This document shows, piece after piece, positions 1 to 12,200 of a stretch of 64,000 nucleotides of DNA. This DNA is from Amoebophrya sp. A120 (lineage: Eukaryota > Sar > Dinophyceae > Syndiniales > Amoebophryaceae). The notes beneath the pieces were generated by a model. The model saw only the letters and a list, made by a program, of their open reading frames with translations, had not been told where the DNA came from and did not search any database. Made by a program: the position numbers and the translations under genes. Position 1 is the first letter of the stretch; the number at the start of each line of letters is the position of its first letter. Location: NCBI GenBank assembly GCA_905178155.1, contig CAJINV010000012.1:1430492-1494491 (forward strand). Reading direction: 5' to 3'.

Positions 1-180
1 TTGCGGTTTGTCATGCTCCAATCAGCATGACATACTAGATCTGTGATGCTGCTCCTCAACTAGCTCAAACAGCAGTACACCACGAGTTGAAATTTGTCAT
101 GCGAAACAGCCAAAACTTGTGGATTTGTCTAGCCGATTCCCCATCTTGACTATGTGGTGGGGACGTTTTTACATGGGATA
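1..180. mobile_element. Introner F2, 3' part only
   Basis: The right end GGGGACGTTTTTACATGGGATA-type terminus finishes at 180, where exon sequence of G1 begins. The inner sequence closely resembles the F2 copies at 27287 and 42209. The left end lies before the window. Confidence 0.85.
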
Positions 181-3100
181 GACGGCACCAGCTCTTTCTA
201 CGGAGCTGGAGCAGGCGGGGTCACGAATTTCATTTCGCCACAAGGGGGATCATTATACGGTAGCGGCGGGATGATGAATTCCACCGGTTTATTGTCTGGA
301 CTTTCTGCGCAAGGAGCGGCCCATGCTGCAAGCGGTAATAATAACCGTATCATCCAGATCACGCAGCCGGATTTTTTAGATAAGATTTATCAAAAGGAAA
401 AATCCCCCCACCCCATATCGAAAACGAAATTTGTGATGCTGTATTTGAGTACACAAAACGAGTTGTAATGCTAGAAGCCCAAGAGCCGCAGGCGTGGCCT
501 CGTTTGCAGGCAATTTGTCATGCTGTTTCCCACTTCCAGCTGCCTCCTGTCATGCTGAAGATGCAAAGCCATCCCACGCCACCCTGCACGACAGTCCGCA
601 TCTTTTCCCTTCTAGCATGACAAGCTGATTTGTGACCACAAATCTGCATCACAGATTTCCGTTTCGATATGGGGAGGGGGGATTTTTCTTCTTGATAAGA
701 TTGAGGTGAAGTTCTCGAGTAGTACTTCTACAGGTGGAACTATCCAAGAAAAAAACTGTGTAAGTGTAAATCTGTGATGCAGAACATGAAACAGAGTTAC
801 ACCTGTCATGCCAGACATCCATGCAGTCCTCCTTTCATGTGTGTTTTCCCTTACAAATCACGCATGACAGGTTTTCTGTGTCATGTAGAGCAAACTTGTG
901 ATGCTGTCAGCCAAGGAAAGTTACACTAGCACAGTTTTTTTCTTGGATAGGAACGAAAGGTAGTACAGCAAGTAGTACAACTACTTCTCAAATGATAAAA
1001 AAGGAATTCCTAGCCGAGGAAATTTGGAACGTCGAGGTTTTCCAACTGACAGAGCAGACCGCGTTGCACGACATGTTTCTGCAACAACCCATCGGGATTC
1101 TCGGGAAGGGGAGCAAAGTGCTAGTTTTGTCCTCGAAATCCTGCTCCCCCGAAGGGCCAGAGACCGACAACACGTGCGCCGCGGCCGGGAGCGAAGGCAC
1201 AAGCAGCAACTGCATCGTGAAGGTCCGGGTTTTGTCCGGGGTGGCGCCAAATGTGAATGCGGCGACGATCATGAGCAGTAGTTCGGGTGGAGGAGCTTCT
1301 TCTACGAATGCAGCAGGTAGAGGCACGACCTCGTCAGGTGTATCAGTCGCGGGTAGGAGGAAACTGAGCTCTGCTGCGCCGGAATTCTGCCCGGGAGCGG
1401 ACAGCGTCCCGGGATACGACCCGGAGTTTTGCTCCTACACGGGTGCTAGCGCTTCTATGCACGATCAACAAAGCATAGACTTTGCAGCCTTGCACCATCA
1501 TATGAGCGGCTTATCGGAGGAAAAAAGACGAGCTGCTTGTTTTTCACCACAACTTCTGTGGATGGGACGATTTTGATTTTGCAGGATCGGTATGGGAAAA
1601 ATAGTCGCTGTCACGCATGGCAAATAGACAGAATCTGGTCTGCTCGTGTTGTTCTAAGGATATGGAACCTGGCGACATCGAGCAGCGGTGTCTTTCGTAT
1701 TTTTTCTAGCGAAATTATGCAAATACCTCTGCGGAAATTCTGCATCGTCATATTGCATTCACGACCCATCGCACTGAAGAAGTTAGTAGAAGCAGTAATT
1801 TTTCCTCACGATGCAACTCCTCATGGGCGGACCATTTCAATGTCGCAGAGAGTTTCTCGCAAGAGGGCCACCCGTGGGACGCCAGCATGCACGATGGTGG
1901 CGGCGCTACTAGAGCGTCTCACTGGGGCACGGGTGTAGCGGCAGCCGCTGCATACGGCGATCCACACATGGCCAGCACTGCGACGAATGGCTCTACAGCC
2001 AGTAGTTTTTTAGACTTGAGCAGTTTCTTCGCCGGAGGAGCCATAGCCTCCACCGCCACGGCAGCGCTGCAGCGGGGAAAAATCGGGTGGGTACCAAGAA
2101 GAGCCCTGAAGAAACTGTCGTCATCAACAACGTCAGCTTCGTCCACTTCCAGCAGGAAAAAAGTGAAGATCAAGCCGTACAAAAACGTGTTAATCCCGAC
2201 GAAGTTCCACCTCCCGCGGATGCTCGACACCTACAACCACGCCTTGTATACGTTGGGCAAGATGCTCAGCAACAAAGTCTTCCGAGAAGGAATTTTCTTC
2301 CCGGAGATATCGGCGGTTGTTCATAACGCGCCGCTGGGAAAAGAGAAGAAGAACCCATTGCTTGAGAAAAACGCAGCCTTGATAGCGTTACTCCGAGGGG
2401 TTGAAGAGGAATTTTGGCAGTGGCCACTACAGGAAATAATAACTACTCCATCTCAACAAGAACGACCGTACAGCACCAGATCTATGCCCTACGAACTGCT
2501 TCCAGAAGGAAGAACTCCAGCCGGCTTGTTCCCCTTCGCTGAAACCAGTTCCTCGTTTCCCGCCCTCAGTAGCACTACCACAGCTGCGAGGACCTCCTCC
2601 GGGCAACAACAGCCGCCGCATCCACTTCACGGGCCACAGCACGCAGACAGTCAGCCACTTCTACAGCTGCCGACCGAAGCAACACGTGGCGACAGTCGGA
2701 GATCGTCTGGAAATAAACCGGTTTCATCAGCCTCATCTGTGTGGGATAACGTTGATATCGTTGATGATATTAATCCCGCCTCGTTCGCTGCATCTTCAAG
2801 ACCACCAACTACATCTACGTGGTTTATCGAGACCATCCGAGAAGAAATTCTCACCCGGTGTCCCAAATTGGCCCTGAAAGCCATTCTGACGAGCAAAGGG
2901 CACACCGCGTTTAAGCAAGGCCCGCCGGTTGGGGTGCACCTACAGGTGTTATCTGCAGCAGCGAAACATGGAGCAGTTGCTGGTGGCGCAGGTGGTGCAG
3001 GAGCCTCATCATATCAAATGCAAATATGTCTGGGTCTGGAAGAATGCAAGATTTGTCATGCATATTTCTCATGACCCATGAAATGATGCCTGTAATGCTT

Positions 3101-4342
3101 GACCTAGCATCGCAGACTTTTATAGGGCTTCCTGATGCACCTTCCGCATGAGAAATGCCCTGTCCGTGTAGCACAAATTGTACCCCTCTTGCTGGTCATG
3201 CAATACAAATTTTTTTAGAGTCCAAAAACAGCATGACAAGTTGCATTCTTGTTCCAGACCCAGACACTTTTGCATTTGATACCTCATCAGGCGGAACTAC
3301 AAGTGCGGAGGAGGAAATGTACGCCGACCGATTGAAACAGATTGTAGAGGACATAAGGAAACTAGCCACTGCTAGAAATAGTTGTACCACCAGCGCAACA
3401 AGTGTTGCATCGTCAGTCGTGACCGCTCAACAACAACAAGCTTTAATAAATCCAGTGGAAAGCATTCTAAATCCGCCACTAGATGTTGATCGAGAACAAG
3501 CACCACTAGTACCGGCAACTGGGCCGGCCGGGCCGGCTGTATTAACTTCGGCGTTTTTTTCTTCTCATGGGCGGAAGCAGCAGGATACTAACACTAAGGC
3601 AGCGCCAGGTCAAGGTGGGACCACGGGGGGATATCGAATGTAAAAATGTCTGGGTCTGGAAGAATGCAACTTGTGATGCTGCGTCTGCATTATCCAAAAA
3701 TCTGTATTGCATGAACAGCAAAAGAGGTCTGGTTTTGGCCACGGCGAGAGGGCATTTCTCATGCTTTATAGGCATCACAAAGCCCTCACAAGATCTGTGA
3801 TGCTAGGGCATGCATCGCAGACATCAGGAGTCATGCAAAATGTGCATGACAAACCTTGCATCCTTCCAGACCCAGACATTTTTGCATTTGATAGGGGAAG
3901 GAAAAAAACAAATCCGATGGAGGAAAATTGGAGCCACCCGAAATGGATATCAAATGCAAAAATGTCTGGGTCTGGAAGAATGCGCGGTTTGTCATGCTGC
4001 TTTTCCATGACCCATGAGGTCTGGAATGCAGGACCTAGCATGACAGATTCTGCGAGACCTTTCTAATGCCTATCCTGCATGAGAAACTACCTCCCGACTT
4101 GGTAAAAAATGGACGACTTTTGGTAATTATGCAACACAGATTTTTGCATGCTTCAGATTTAGCATGACAAGTTGCAATCTTCCAGACCCCGACACTTTTG
4201 CATTTGATAATGGAATTATGATAGCAGTTTGATATTGAAACTGGGGGAAAAAGAACCAAACTGTACTACTTCCGGCCACGAACAGGCCTCGATTTCCCTC
4301 TGGGCCCTAGTCGCTCGGACGATTGTCATCCGAGAAGCATGA
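1..4342 (+). CDS. G1: unknown protein, 3' part of a gene cut by the window start
   Basis: Exons by reading frame: 181-387, 703-740, 955 to about 1511, about 1714-3011, 3287 or 3290-3631, 3899-3947 and 4215-4342, with stop TGA at 4340-4342. Five whole introners and one partial one lie between exons, and the frame stays open when each element plus one target-repeat copy is removed. The protein is Ser/Thr/Gly-rich and low-complexity in places. One well-structured stretch, coded by about 2090-2420, has basic and aromatic residues (KIKPYKNVLIPTKF, TYNHALYTLGKML). Another is coded near 2820-2900 (FIETIREEILTRCPKLALKA). I recognise no domain. The gap 1512-1709 is either an introner with weak ends (start TATCGGAGG) or an ordinary intron ending TTTTTTCTAG at 1709; both are possible. 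Coding status is well supported; function is unknown. Confidence 0.75.
388..697. mobile_element. Introner F5 in G1
   Basis: 310 bp with inverted-repeat ends (TATCAAAAGGAAAAATCC... and its complement ending GATA). Perfect 5-bp direct repeat AGATT at 383-387 and 698-702. Its inner sequence is the reverse complement of the F5 copy at 58845. Confidence 0.93.
741..949. mobile_element. Introner, singleton family, in G1
   Basis: 209 bp with ends TATCCAAGAAAAAAACTGTG and complement. Perfect direct repeat GGAAC (736-740, 950-954). Removal joins the frame exactly into the long exon that begins at 955. Confidence 0.92.
1512..1708. mobile_element. Possible degenerate introner in G1
   Basis: Starts TATCGGAGGAAAAAAGACG; the far end TCGTATTTTTTCTA is a poor complement. 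Skipping five more bases keeps the frame open. An ordinary intron ending at the AG at 1709 is an equal alternative. Confidence 0.35.
3012..3281. mobile_element. Introner F1 in G1
   Basis: 270 bp with F1 ends. Unlike the others it is flanked by a perfect 8-bp repeat, CCTCATCA (3004-3011, 3282-3289). Resuming after either 5 or 8 bases keeps the frame. Confidence 0.92.
3632..3893. mobile_element. Introner F1 in G1
   Basis: 262 bp, direct repeat GGGGA (3627-3631, 3894-3898). Frame restored on removal. Confidence 0.93.
3948..4209. mobile_element. Introner F1 in G1
   Basis: 262 bp, direct repeat ATGGA (3943-3947, 4210-4214). It lies only 49 bp after the preceding introner, isolating a very small exon (3899-3947). 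Confidence 0.93.
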
Positions 4343-6233
4343 TCGCACAACGGGAAATCAACGTTTAGAAGAAGACTACATGCATTTATTACGTACTTCT
4401 ATATGATAGCAGAATTTGGAATTCAATAGCAAATAATTCGCGGCCGGACAGCCGCAGGGCATTTCATTGTTCGTAAAATCACAGTCATAAACTTTTTCTT
4501 CATAGCCGTTCGCTCCGGCTCTTACAGTGATCTACTCTACTTTTGGACTTTATACATAATTGCAACTCTTTTATCAGAAAGCGCAACGAGAGGACTCACA
4601 AATCCGTGCAAGGTCACGGGTACTAGACAATCGCGCTTTTTAATGAAACATAACGACGCACTTCGTACGTTTCTATGCAAAATAGAAGCTTACCCGAAAA
4701 TGATATGTCGACCACCTACAATTAGCGATGCACCATGTAGCTACACACCCAGCTGGCAAGGCCAGGCTTTTGAAATGTAATGCTGGCCAAGATTTTGACG
4801 TTGCCGGGGCAGCTTTCTCGTAGAAGGACGAAATCCTCGAAAACAAGGCAAAAGATAGGAAGAAAACACGCCTTAGACGAGCTTTTGATGAGCGTAGCAT
4901 TTTCAATAACAGACGCGTGTGCAGATATTTTTTTGTAGAAGTTGTAATAATAGTACGACTACCAAAACCAAATGATACGACTTTGTCGCTCGCTCGCTCG
5001 CGCCTTCTAGATATAATACAAATTTCAGAGCACTGCTCTACTTCTCGGACATTGTAATTTTTTTACTGACACCACACCTAGTGATTGCTCAAAATATTTT
5101 TTTTACAAAATGAATATCATTGTCAACGGCCTGTTTTTTCTTTTTCAAAATAGAGAAGGATACTCTCGATGCCTAGGCCAAGTTTTGATTTTAGACGTTT
5201 TTCCTTTTTGTGCCGGAAGATGATAAAGCGCAGTGCAAATTTTTATGACTACACAAACAATGGAAGCAGCGATTTAATAAGCTGTACACATCTAGAGACG
5301 ATATTCAATGAGCGAAAATTTTATGAAACCTCGCAAAGGTTCTGAAACTACATTGCGACATGACCACGACTGATTCGCAAGTTTGCAACGATGATTTTGA
5401 ACATACAGGGCTTTTTTTTGTAGGACGGACCACGAGAATTACATGCAAAAATGAAAAATGAAGTCGAAGACAAAGAGAAGGCACTTGGAGCAAGCTTTAT
5501 AAGATCTTTCGAGCAATCGTCAGATTGATCCTGCGCATCCCACTTATACTAGTTCGTGGCTACGCGGCTCCGGCTGAATAGTTCATTTTTCCTACCTCGC
5601 TTTGTTCACAACATCGCTCACCTCGTTCTTGCAGGTCGTGTTTTGTGCTACTTTTTTCCCGTCGTCCTCATCGTGCCCTACGACCTACGTTCGTTGCACA
5701 ACCTTCTGCCTGACAGAGCTACACGTAGTACAGTAGCGGCCGTGAGCAAGTTTATAATATTGTCGTGTAGTAAGTACACAGCAGACGCCAGATCATAGAC
5801 CTCGCGTCGTGTTGTGCCTCGTACTGCTTCAGCGAGCCCGTCGTACTTCATCTCGTGCACAACAAGAAGTGTCAAGAATATATTAAATATTATTCCCGTG
5901 CTGGTGATAAGCTTCGTCGCAAGACGAGCCTGCCCTTCTAAGTACATCTTTTGACCCGCCCAGCCCACGGGATTTCAATTACAGACGTCCTGTTGTAGCG
6001 GCCGTGAAATTTACTTTTACACGTGTCACGTTCGACGCCAAATCACGTACAGTCTACAGGCATTTCTTGCTTCGACGCTGAACTAACACATCGAATTGAT
6101 TGAAATCCAGTTCCCGGTATTTGCGTCGGCATCGACTTTTTTTTTTCCTCAGTGTAAGTAACAAGTAGAAGTACACTTTCCTGTCCTAGCATTTCAGAAT
6201 CCGCACCCCAAAACGCCCGCTCACACAACGAGG
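4343..6233. other. Gene-free interval before G2
   Basis: AT-richer DNA with no coding region I can support and no introner. From about 5840 on it is the 5' flank of G2, repeated with many small differences at about 14705-15086 before G3. Confidence 0.7.
6137..6152 (+). promoter_or_regulatory. Candidate trans-splice acceptor of G2
   Basis: A run of pyrimidines ending CCTCAG, 82 bp before the ATG and conserved at the same place before G3. Dinoflagellate mRNAs receive a spliced leader at such sites. Assignment is inference; no leader is visible in genomic DNA. Confidence 0.45.
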
Positions 6234-9200
6234 ATGACAGGACGGATGTTGGGCAGTGTTTCTCCGCCCGGACGGCCCATTTCCTACAACTCTAGGGCAG
6301 GCAGCTTCTTCAAGCTCCGCAGCACTCGCATCGGTTTCTCGGCTCCACTGCCGCTCCTCCTGAAGGGCCCGAGTTTGATCATGTGGTGCCGCTTCTGGAG
6401 CAGCTCGAGCAATCTGGTGGGCTTTTCCGATGCGGCGCAGGTCGTTCGACGTGGGACGGAGGAGGACGTGCGCGGTCAACCACCAGCAAATGATCCAGGG
6501 CTCATCCAGGAGTCCTACTGGGTGCCGCTCGGCAAGGAGCGCGAGCACTCTACGGGTGAGATCAAGGGTATGGGAGTGTCAGGATCGAAATCAACAAAAT
6601 CGAAGTAATTTGTGACGCATAAAAGCAATACCACTTGGCACCTCAGTGTAAATACAAGTGGCGCGTGACAAATTTCGGGAGCACCAATAAAATCCAGTCT
6701 GTCGCGCTGTTTGGGCAAAGAAGACTGCTCCTGTCATGCTACTCTGGCAGCGCAGCGTCTTCCCCTAAACAGGCTGGCTCCCCAATACAGGCCATACGTG
6801 CCCGCCATTTTATGCATCACAAATTTTTCGATTTTGTCGATTTGGTTCCTGACACTCCCATAAGGGGCGGCGGCGACGGGGATCAAACCGGTAGTGCCAG
6901 CTGCGGCGACCTCAAGGGCTGCGGCTATTACAATGAAAAACGCCCCCACGCCATAGCCTGGAAGCATTTGTATTGCAAAGCCTTCCAATGGAAATATTCC
7001 TCCTCTTACATGTTTCAGCATCACAAATTTTCCATGAATAGCAATTTGTGTTGCACAAGACCCCAGGAACAACAGCCGGGCCTGTCATGTAAAATATGCC
7101 TTGATGCTGAAGTAGATTCTGCAGCAGAAAGACTCCTAGTCCTTTCATGCACGACAAAAAGTTTCTATTTGGAAACTTTGCATCACAAATTTTTGCAATG
7201 TCCGGGTAGGGGGCATTTGTCCTTTTGATAGAGGTGGGGAGGACTGGACGGTGGGGCAACCAAAGTCCGCCGGGGAAGTGGACGAGCAATCGTTCGGACC
7301 ACAGGCCTATCAGATGCAAAAATGTCTCGGTCTGGGAGATTCCGAGATTTGTCACGCAGTTTTTTCAAGCTCCCCCGGCCCCACGTCTGGAATGCAGGGC
7401 CTAGCATCACAGGTTCTGCAGCTCCTTGGTGATGCGTGTTCTGCATGAGAAATGCCCTCTCAGCATGGCCAGAAGTGGAGACATTTATTTACACATTCTG
7501 CATCACAGATCTTTGTAGGATCCGAAACACGCATCGCAAGTTCGGATCCTTCCAGACCCAGACATATTTGCATTTGATAAGGCCTATGGGTTGGGAGGCT
7601 TACCCGTATCTGAAGGCTCGGTGACACTTCAGCATTATGGCAATTCCTATACAGGTTGCCAGGAGTGTGATGCCCGAAACGCGGTGGTGGAGTACGATCA
7701 GGCGGGGAACATCAAGATTTTCTACGATCCGAGCTCGCCCATGGGATCACCTGGGGACTGGGCGAAAAATTGCGCGGTAGACGTCTTTTACGAAACCGAC
7801 AAAGGGGGTAGAGCTGTGCGGATGGACGAAGCTGACCACTATTCAGAATTCCACGAGGTAATTTTATTGACAACACCTCGCGAGAGGCAGCAGCACGCTC
7901 GTGATGACTGCGTCAAAGATTTGGTCGTGCGATATCAAATGCAAAAATGTCTGGGTCTGGAAGAATGCATGTTTGTCATGCTTGTCTGGCATGACTCTTA
8001 AATCTGTCACGCACGTTACCCAAGAGCTCCATTTTTCTGTGATGCAGAAACGCAGTTTGTCATGCAGAATATGCAACACCTAGAAGCTCAGAAACTTGTC
8101 ATGCTGCGCCAGCACTTGTGGCCTCATCATGAGACGCCACGCAGCATCACAAGTCTCCAGACCCAGACATTTTTGCATTTGATATGCGAGCTAGTCGTGC
8201 GAAAGCCGCGAATAACTGCGTCTGCTCGTACCGCACTACGGGGCAGTTTCCCGCCCTGTGGCAAAATCTAGAGTGGGACCACAACAGAAAGTCGCAGTCG
8301 GCTGACTGTCGTTTCGATCACAAAGCCGCGTGCGACAGACCCGAGGCAAAAGAAAGCGACGCGGCATGTAAAAACTTTGTCTCATCTTGCGGAGGAGGAT
8401 GCAGTCCCGCAGGAAAAGAAGACAAGGTGCCGACTGGTAATCCTCCTAATCTTGTTAAGATTACGTTTGGTCTGGTCAAGGAGTACAGGGATCCGCTCAC
8501 CAAATGCAAACCCGGCAATGGGCCAGTTCCCAACTGGACCTTCGGAGGGTTTCTGCAATCCGAGGAGCTTTTCATGCAGCAAGACGAGGCGGGGTGGATT
8601 ACGGGAAAACTTGTCAGTCGTGATGCGCCGCACTCGGAAAAGTCCATTGAATTCCCAGCCCTTGACAAGGGGAACGTCTTTTATGGGAGCCAAATCCGCA
8701 CCCACGGCTACGCCCCAGACCCTTACTACTCCCCGTCTTCGAGGTATCCAACAGAAAAAGTTTCTCACGATCACGACTGCTGCTGGGCATTTTTGCAATG
8801 CAAGAATATTATTGTGTTAATGTTAATTCTTTGGGCAAAAATAAACTTTGTGCGGGATTCCATTAGTATTTCTGCAAAATGCAACAAGACTGTATGTACC
8901 AAAAAAAAATTCAAAGTACACATCATGCAGTAAAACCTCCAAGAACTTGTGAGAAACTTTTTTCTCCTCTCCATACGAAAGAGAATGGGTTTTTTTTTGG
9001 TCACGCGATACCAGCGGACAAGGATGGGAAAAGGGTTGAAACGGGGAAACTTCGTTGTTATCCTATAGTCGAGAGGGCTAAGGTTGTCAATCGGTGCAGA
9101 AAGGATACGCTCAAGTTCCGCAGACGGGACGGCTCGGAGCAGGAGGGCTGGTATGCGGAGGAAGGGATCGTCCTCATCGAAAAACCAGTAAGGTGGGACC

Positions 9201-12200
9201 CGACTACCAAAACTGAAAAAAACAAAGCAGACTACTCTTACTGGAAAACCGACCTGCGGTGGAGAAAAGATGACAAACTTGACATTTTCTTTCAAGTATC
9301 AATCACAAATGTCGAAGATCTGGGTCTGGAATAAACTTGGCATTGTAGAAGTCTCTCCATCAGAGACGGGCTTCAGTGCCCCGCCAGGCATGACGCAGTT
9401 TTTGAAGGGTCTGGAGTGCGGAAAAAGCATGCCGGCCTCTTGCGTTTTTAAGCATATGACAAATGATCTGGTGGCGCTCCTCTTTATGCGTCACAGATTT
9501 TCGCTTCATTCTAAGATCGCAATTCTTTTTCCAGACCCGCCAGATATTTTTGCACTGGATATCAGATGAGCTGCAACAATTTTGAGCCCTTTCATGGAAG
9601 GCTGGCTAGTGACGAAAGTGACTTTTCTGTGTCGGAATTTCTTGACGGGGAGGGATTGTTCGTATCGAGTGCAAATATGTCTGGGTCTGCAAGATTGCGA
9701 GATTTGTCATGCTAGTCTGGCATGACTCTGTACTCTGTATTGTGTGGCCACAAACAGCCTCGCTCGCCTGTCATGCAAAAACGCAATTTTCCATGCGGAA
9801 CAGATACGCACCAAAGAAGCACAAAATAGCTTTTCATGCCTCGCGGTGCAACATTACAGTGCACTACTTATTCTTGACTGACTTGCTGCATCACAGGTTT
9901 CCAGACCACCCAGAGGTATTTGCCATGCATAGATTGATGGTGGGGGCGACGATAGGTTGCTCGACGGCTTTTGGAAGGGCGACGCGGGTGATCTGTTGCG
10001 CATCCAGTGGGAATTATGACAGTGCACAACTCCCCCTCCCCCTCATTTGTATTGCATGAACAGCATATACAAACGTCAGCGACTCTGGAGCCTGTGCATG
10101 ACAAATTTATGTACTTACCTAATGTAGTACTTACTGTTTCGAGGTCTCGAAATTTGTCATGCAAACAGTGCCACAAGGCCGCGACTGGATTTGGGATTTT
10201 GCATGACAAAGGAGGAAGAGGGGGAGTTGTGCACTGCCATAGGAATCAACGGACGGGTATGCCATGGTACAAGTTTGCCGTATCCTGTGCAAAAGCATCG
10301 CACTCGTGTAAATGCAAGTCTTGCATTACAAATCCTTTTCTTAAGGTAAATCCGATCATGCTGAGGGAATTTGCAATGCATTTAGACGAGTACGATCCTT
10401 TGCAGTTCATATGCCGTGCCCGTGAACAAAAGTGCCCCAGTCTCAAATTTTAGGCACCCTTGATAAAACCGCTAATATTTATTGTGTCAGTCATGGACGA
10501 CGACGACCACCCCCCGGGGGAGTTGCCGGGTTACCAAGGACCACCAACCGTCTTAGTAGTCGTGCTAAGAAGCCCACGGTTGGGATATTTTGTGAGACCC
10601 CCCACGGATAAACTCCTCACAACTTCCTTCCTCCTTTGTACTGACATTAGCTATTCCTTGTACTTAAAAAAGGAGAGAAGGCACCCTCTGGCCGTGATAT
10701 CTTGTACAATGATGGTGATTACAACAGTTCTCGGTTGGGCCTGCACTGACATGATCAACTACTCCCGTAGCACGACCCCCGTAGTGACATGAACGAACAA
10801 GATCCGGATGAAAGAGCAACTGCGTGCTAAGTAGGTAGCTCTGTCTAAGCTCACTCTTTTTAAGTAGATAGCCCCGACCCTGCCCAGCGATTCTCCCCTA
10901 TGAATCACATTTCTACCCGCCCTCCCGCCGTCCCCCGTCGTTGTGGTTTCGTGTACTCGTCGTTGTGGTTTCGTCTAGCTAAAACTACCTGGCCGAGTAA
11001 TTAGCACGGCTCCTCCACCGCCGGTTCTTTATTTGCATGAGGACGGAGGAGATGACTGGTCTTCCCTGTTTGACTGGTCGAGCCCTTCTGTATCAGCTTC
11101 TGTCTCGCAGTCAGAGCAGGGCCAAAGCTTAAGCCCCCCGATTCCGACCCCGCTCCCCCCTTAGATATGCGTTTGAAGATGTTCTTGCGGCCTAGCTAAG
11201 CATACAAGCTGTGTCGGAACCGTATCCCGAGTCCAGGGGTTACCTTCGTGGCCCCCGTGTTGTCGTTTTGTTGCCTTTGCGGCCCCCGTGTTGTCGTTTC
11301 GTAAGCTCTGCAACCCCTAATAGCCGCGCACCAGGGCTAGGTGTCCCGTTGTTTCTCCGAATGTGAAGGTTCGCGCACGCTTTCGGGGGGGCAATTGCGA
11401 GCCGTTGTCGAAACATGTGGCAGAGAAGCGCCACGGTGCCCGTTTTCGTTAAATCAATGAAAAAAAGGAAAGCGAAAGAGGAACAGGCACGGCAATGGCC
11501 GCAGGTCATGAGCAAAACAACCAAGGGCCTGCGCATTTAGGTCATGAGAACAGTGACAGCCACGCGCGTAGGCCATGCACTCGCACGCGATGGCCGTAAG
11601 TCATGAGGGCCCGCCAAAGCAAAAGCGCCGGAAGTTGGCAAGCGCTCGGACTCGCGCCCCCCCCCTTCCCGCCTTTTCTTGTGTGCGTCCCTTCACCCAT
11701 TCCAAGAGATGGCTCGGAGTTTTTTTTTGTCTTTCTGTGCTCTTTTCCCAACTTGTCCATCCTCTGGGGCGTGCCTGATCATAAGCTAGTTAGTTTATTG
11801 TGTCAGTCATGGACGACGACGACCACATACATACTGGTGCAAATCAACAAAATGTAGTTGGACTAGTGACTTAGACTTTATTTCTTGCCAAGGACCACAT
11901 GCAGAGCCAGAGGCAACGTTTGCAGATCGCGTACGGCAACAAATTTGCAATTGATAACATGGAAAAAGCCTATGAAGGAAAGGGCGCCGCGGTTTGGATC
12001 AGTTCCTACAATTGCCCCGGGCAGGGGCCGCAGGTATCGCACAGCAAAGTACACTCATACATCAGCCAAAAGTGCACTCATACACCAGTGTTTGCCGTGC
12101 TAAAAATTTTGGTTCCCGAAAAGTCCCTCCAGCGTTGGCCACACAGCATGAGAATTCACGGCATGACCTCCTCTTTCATCCTGCTCCGCATTACATTTTA

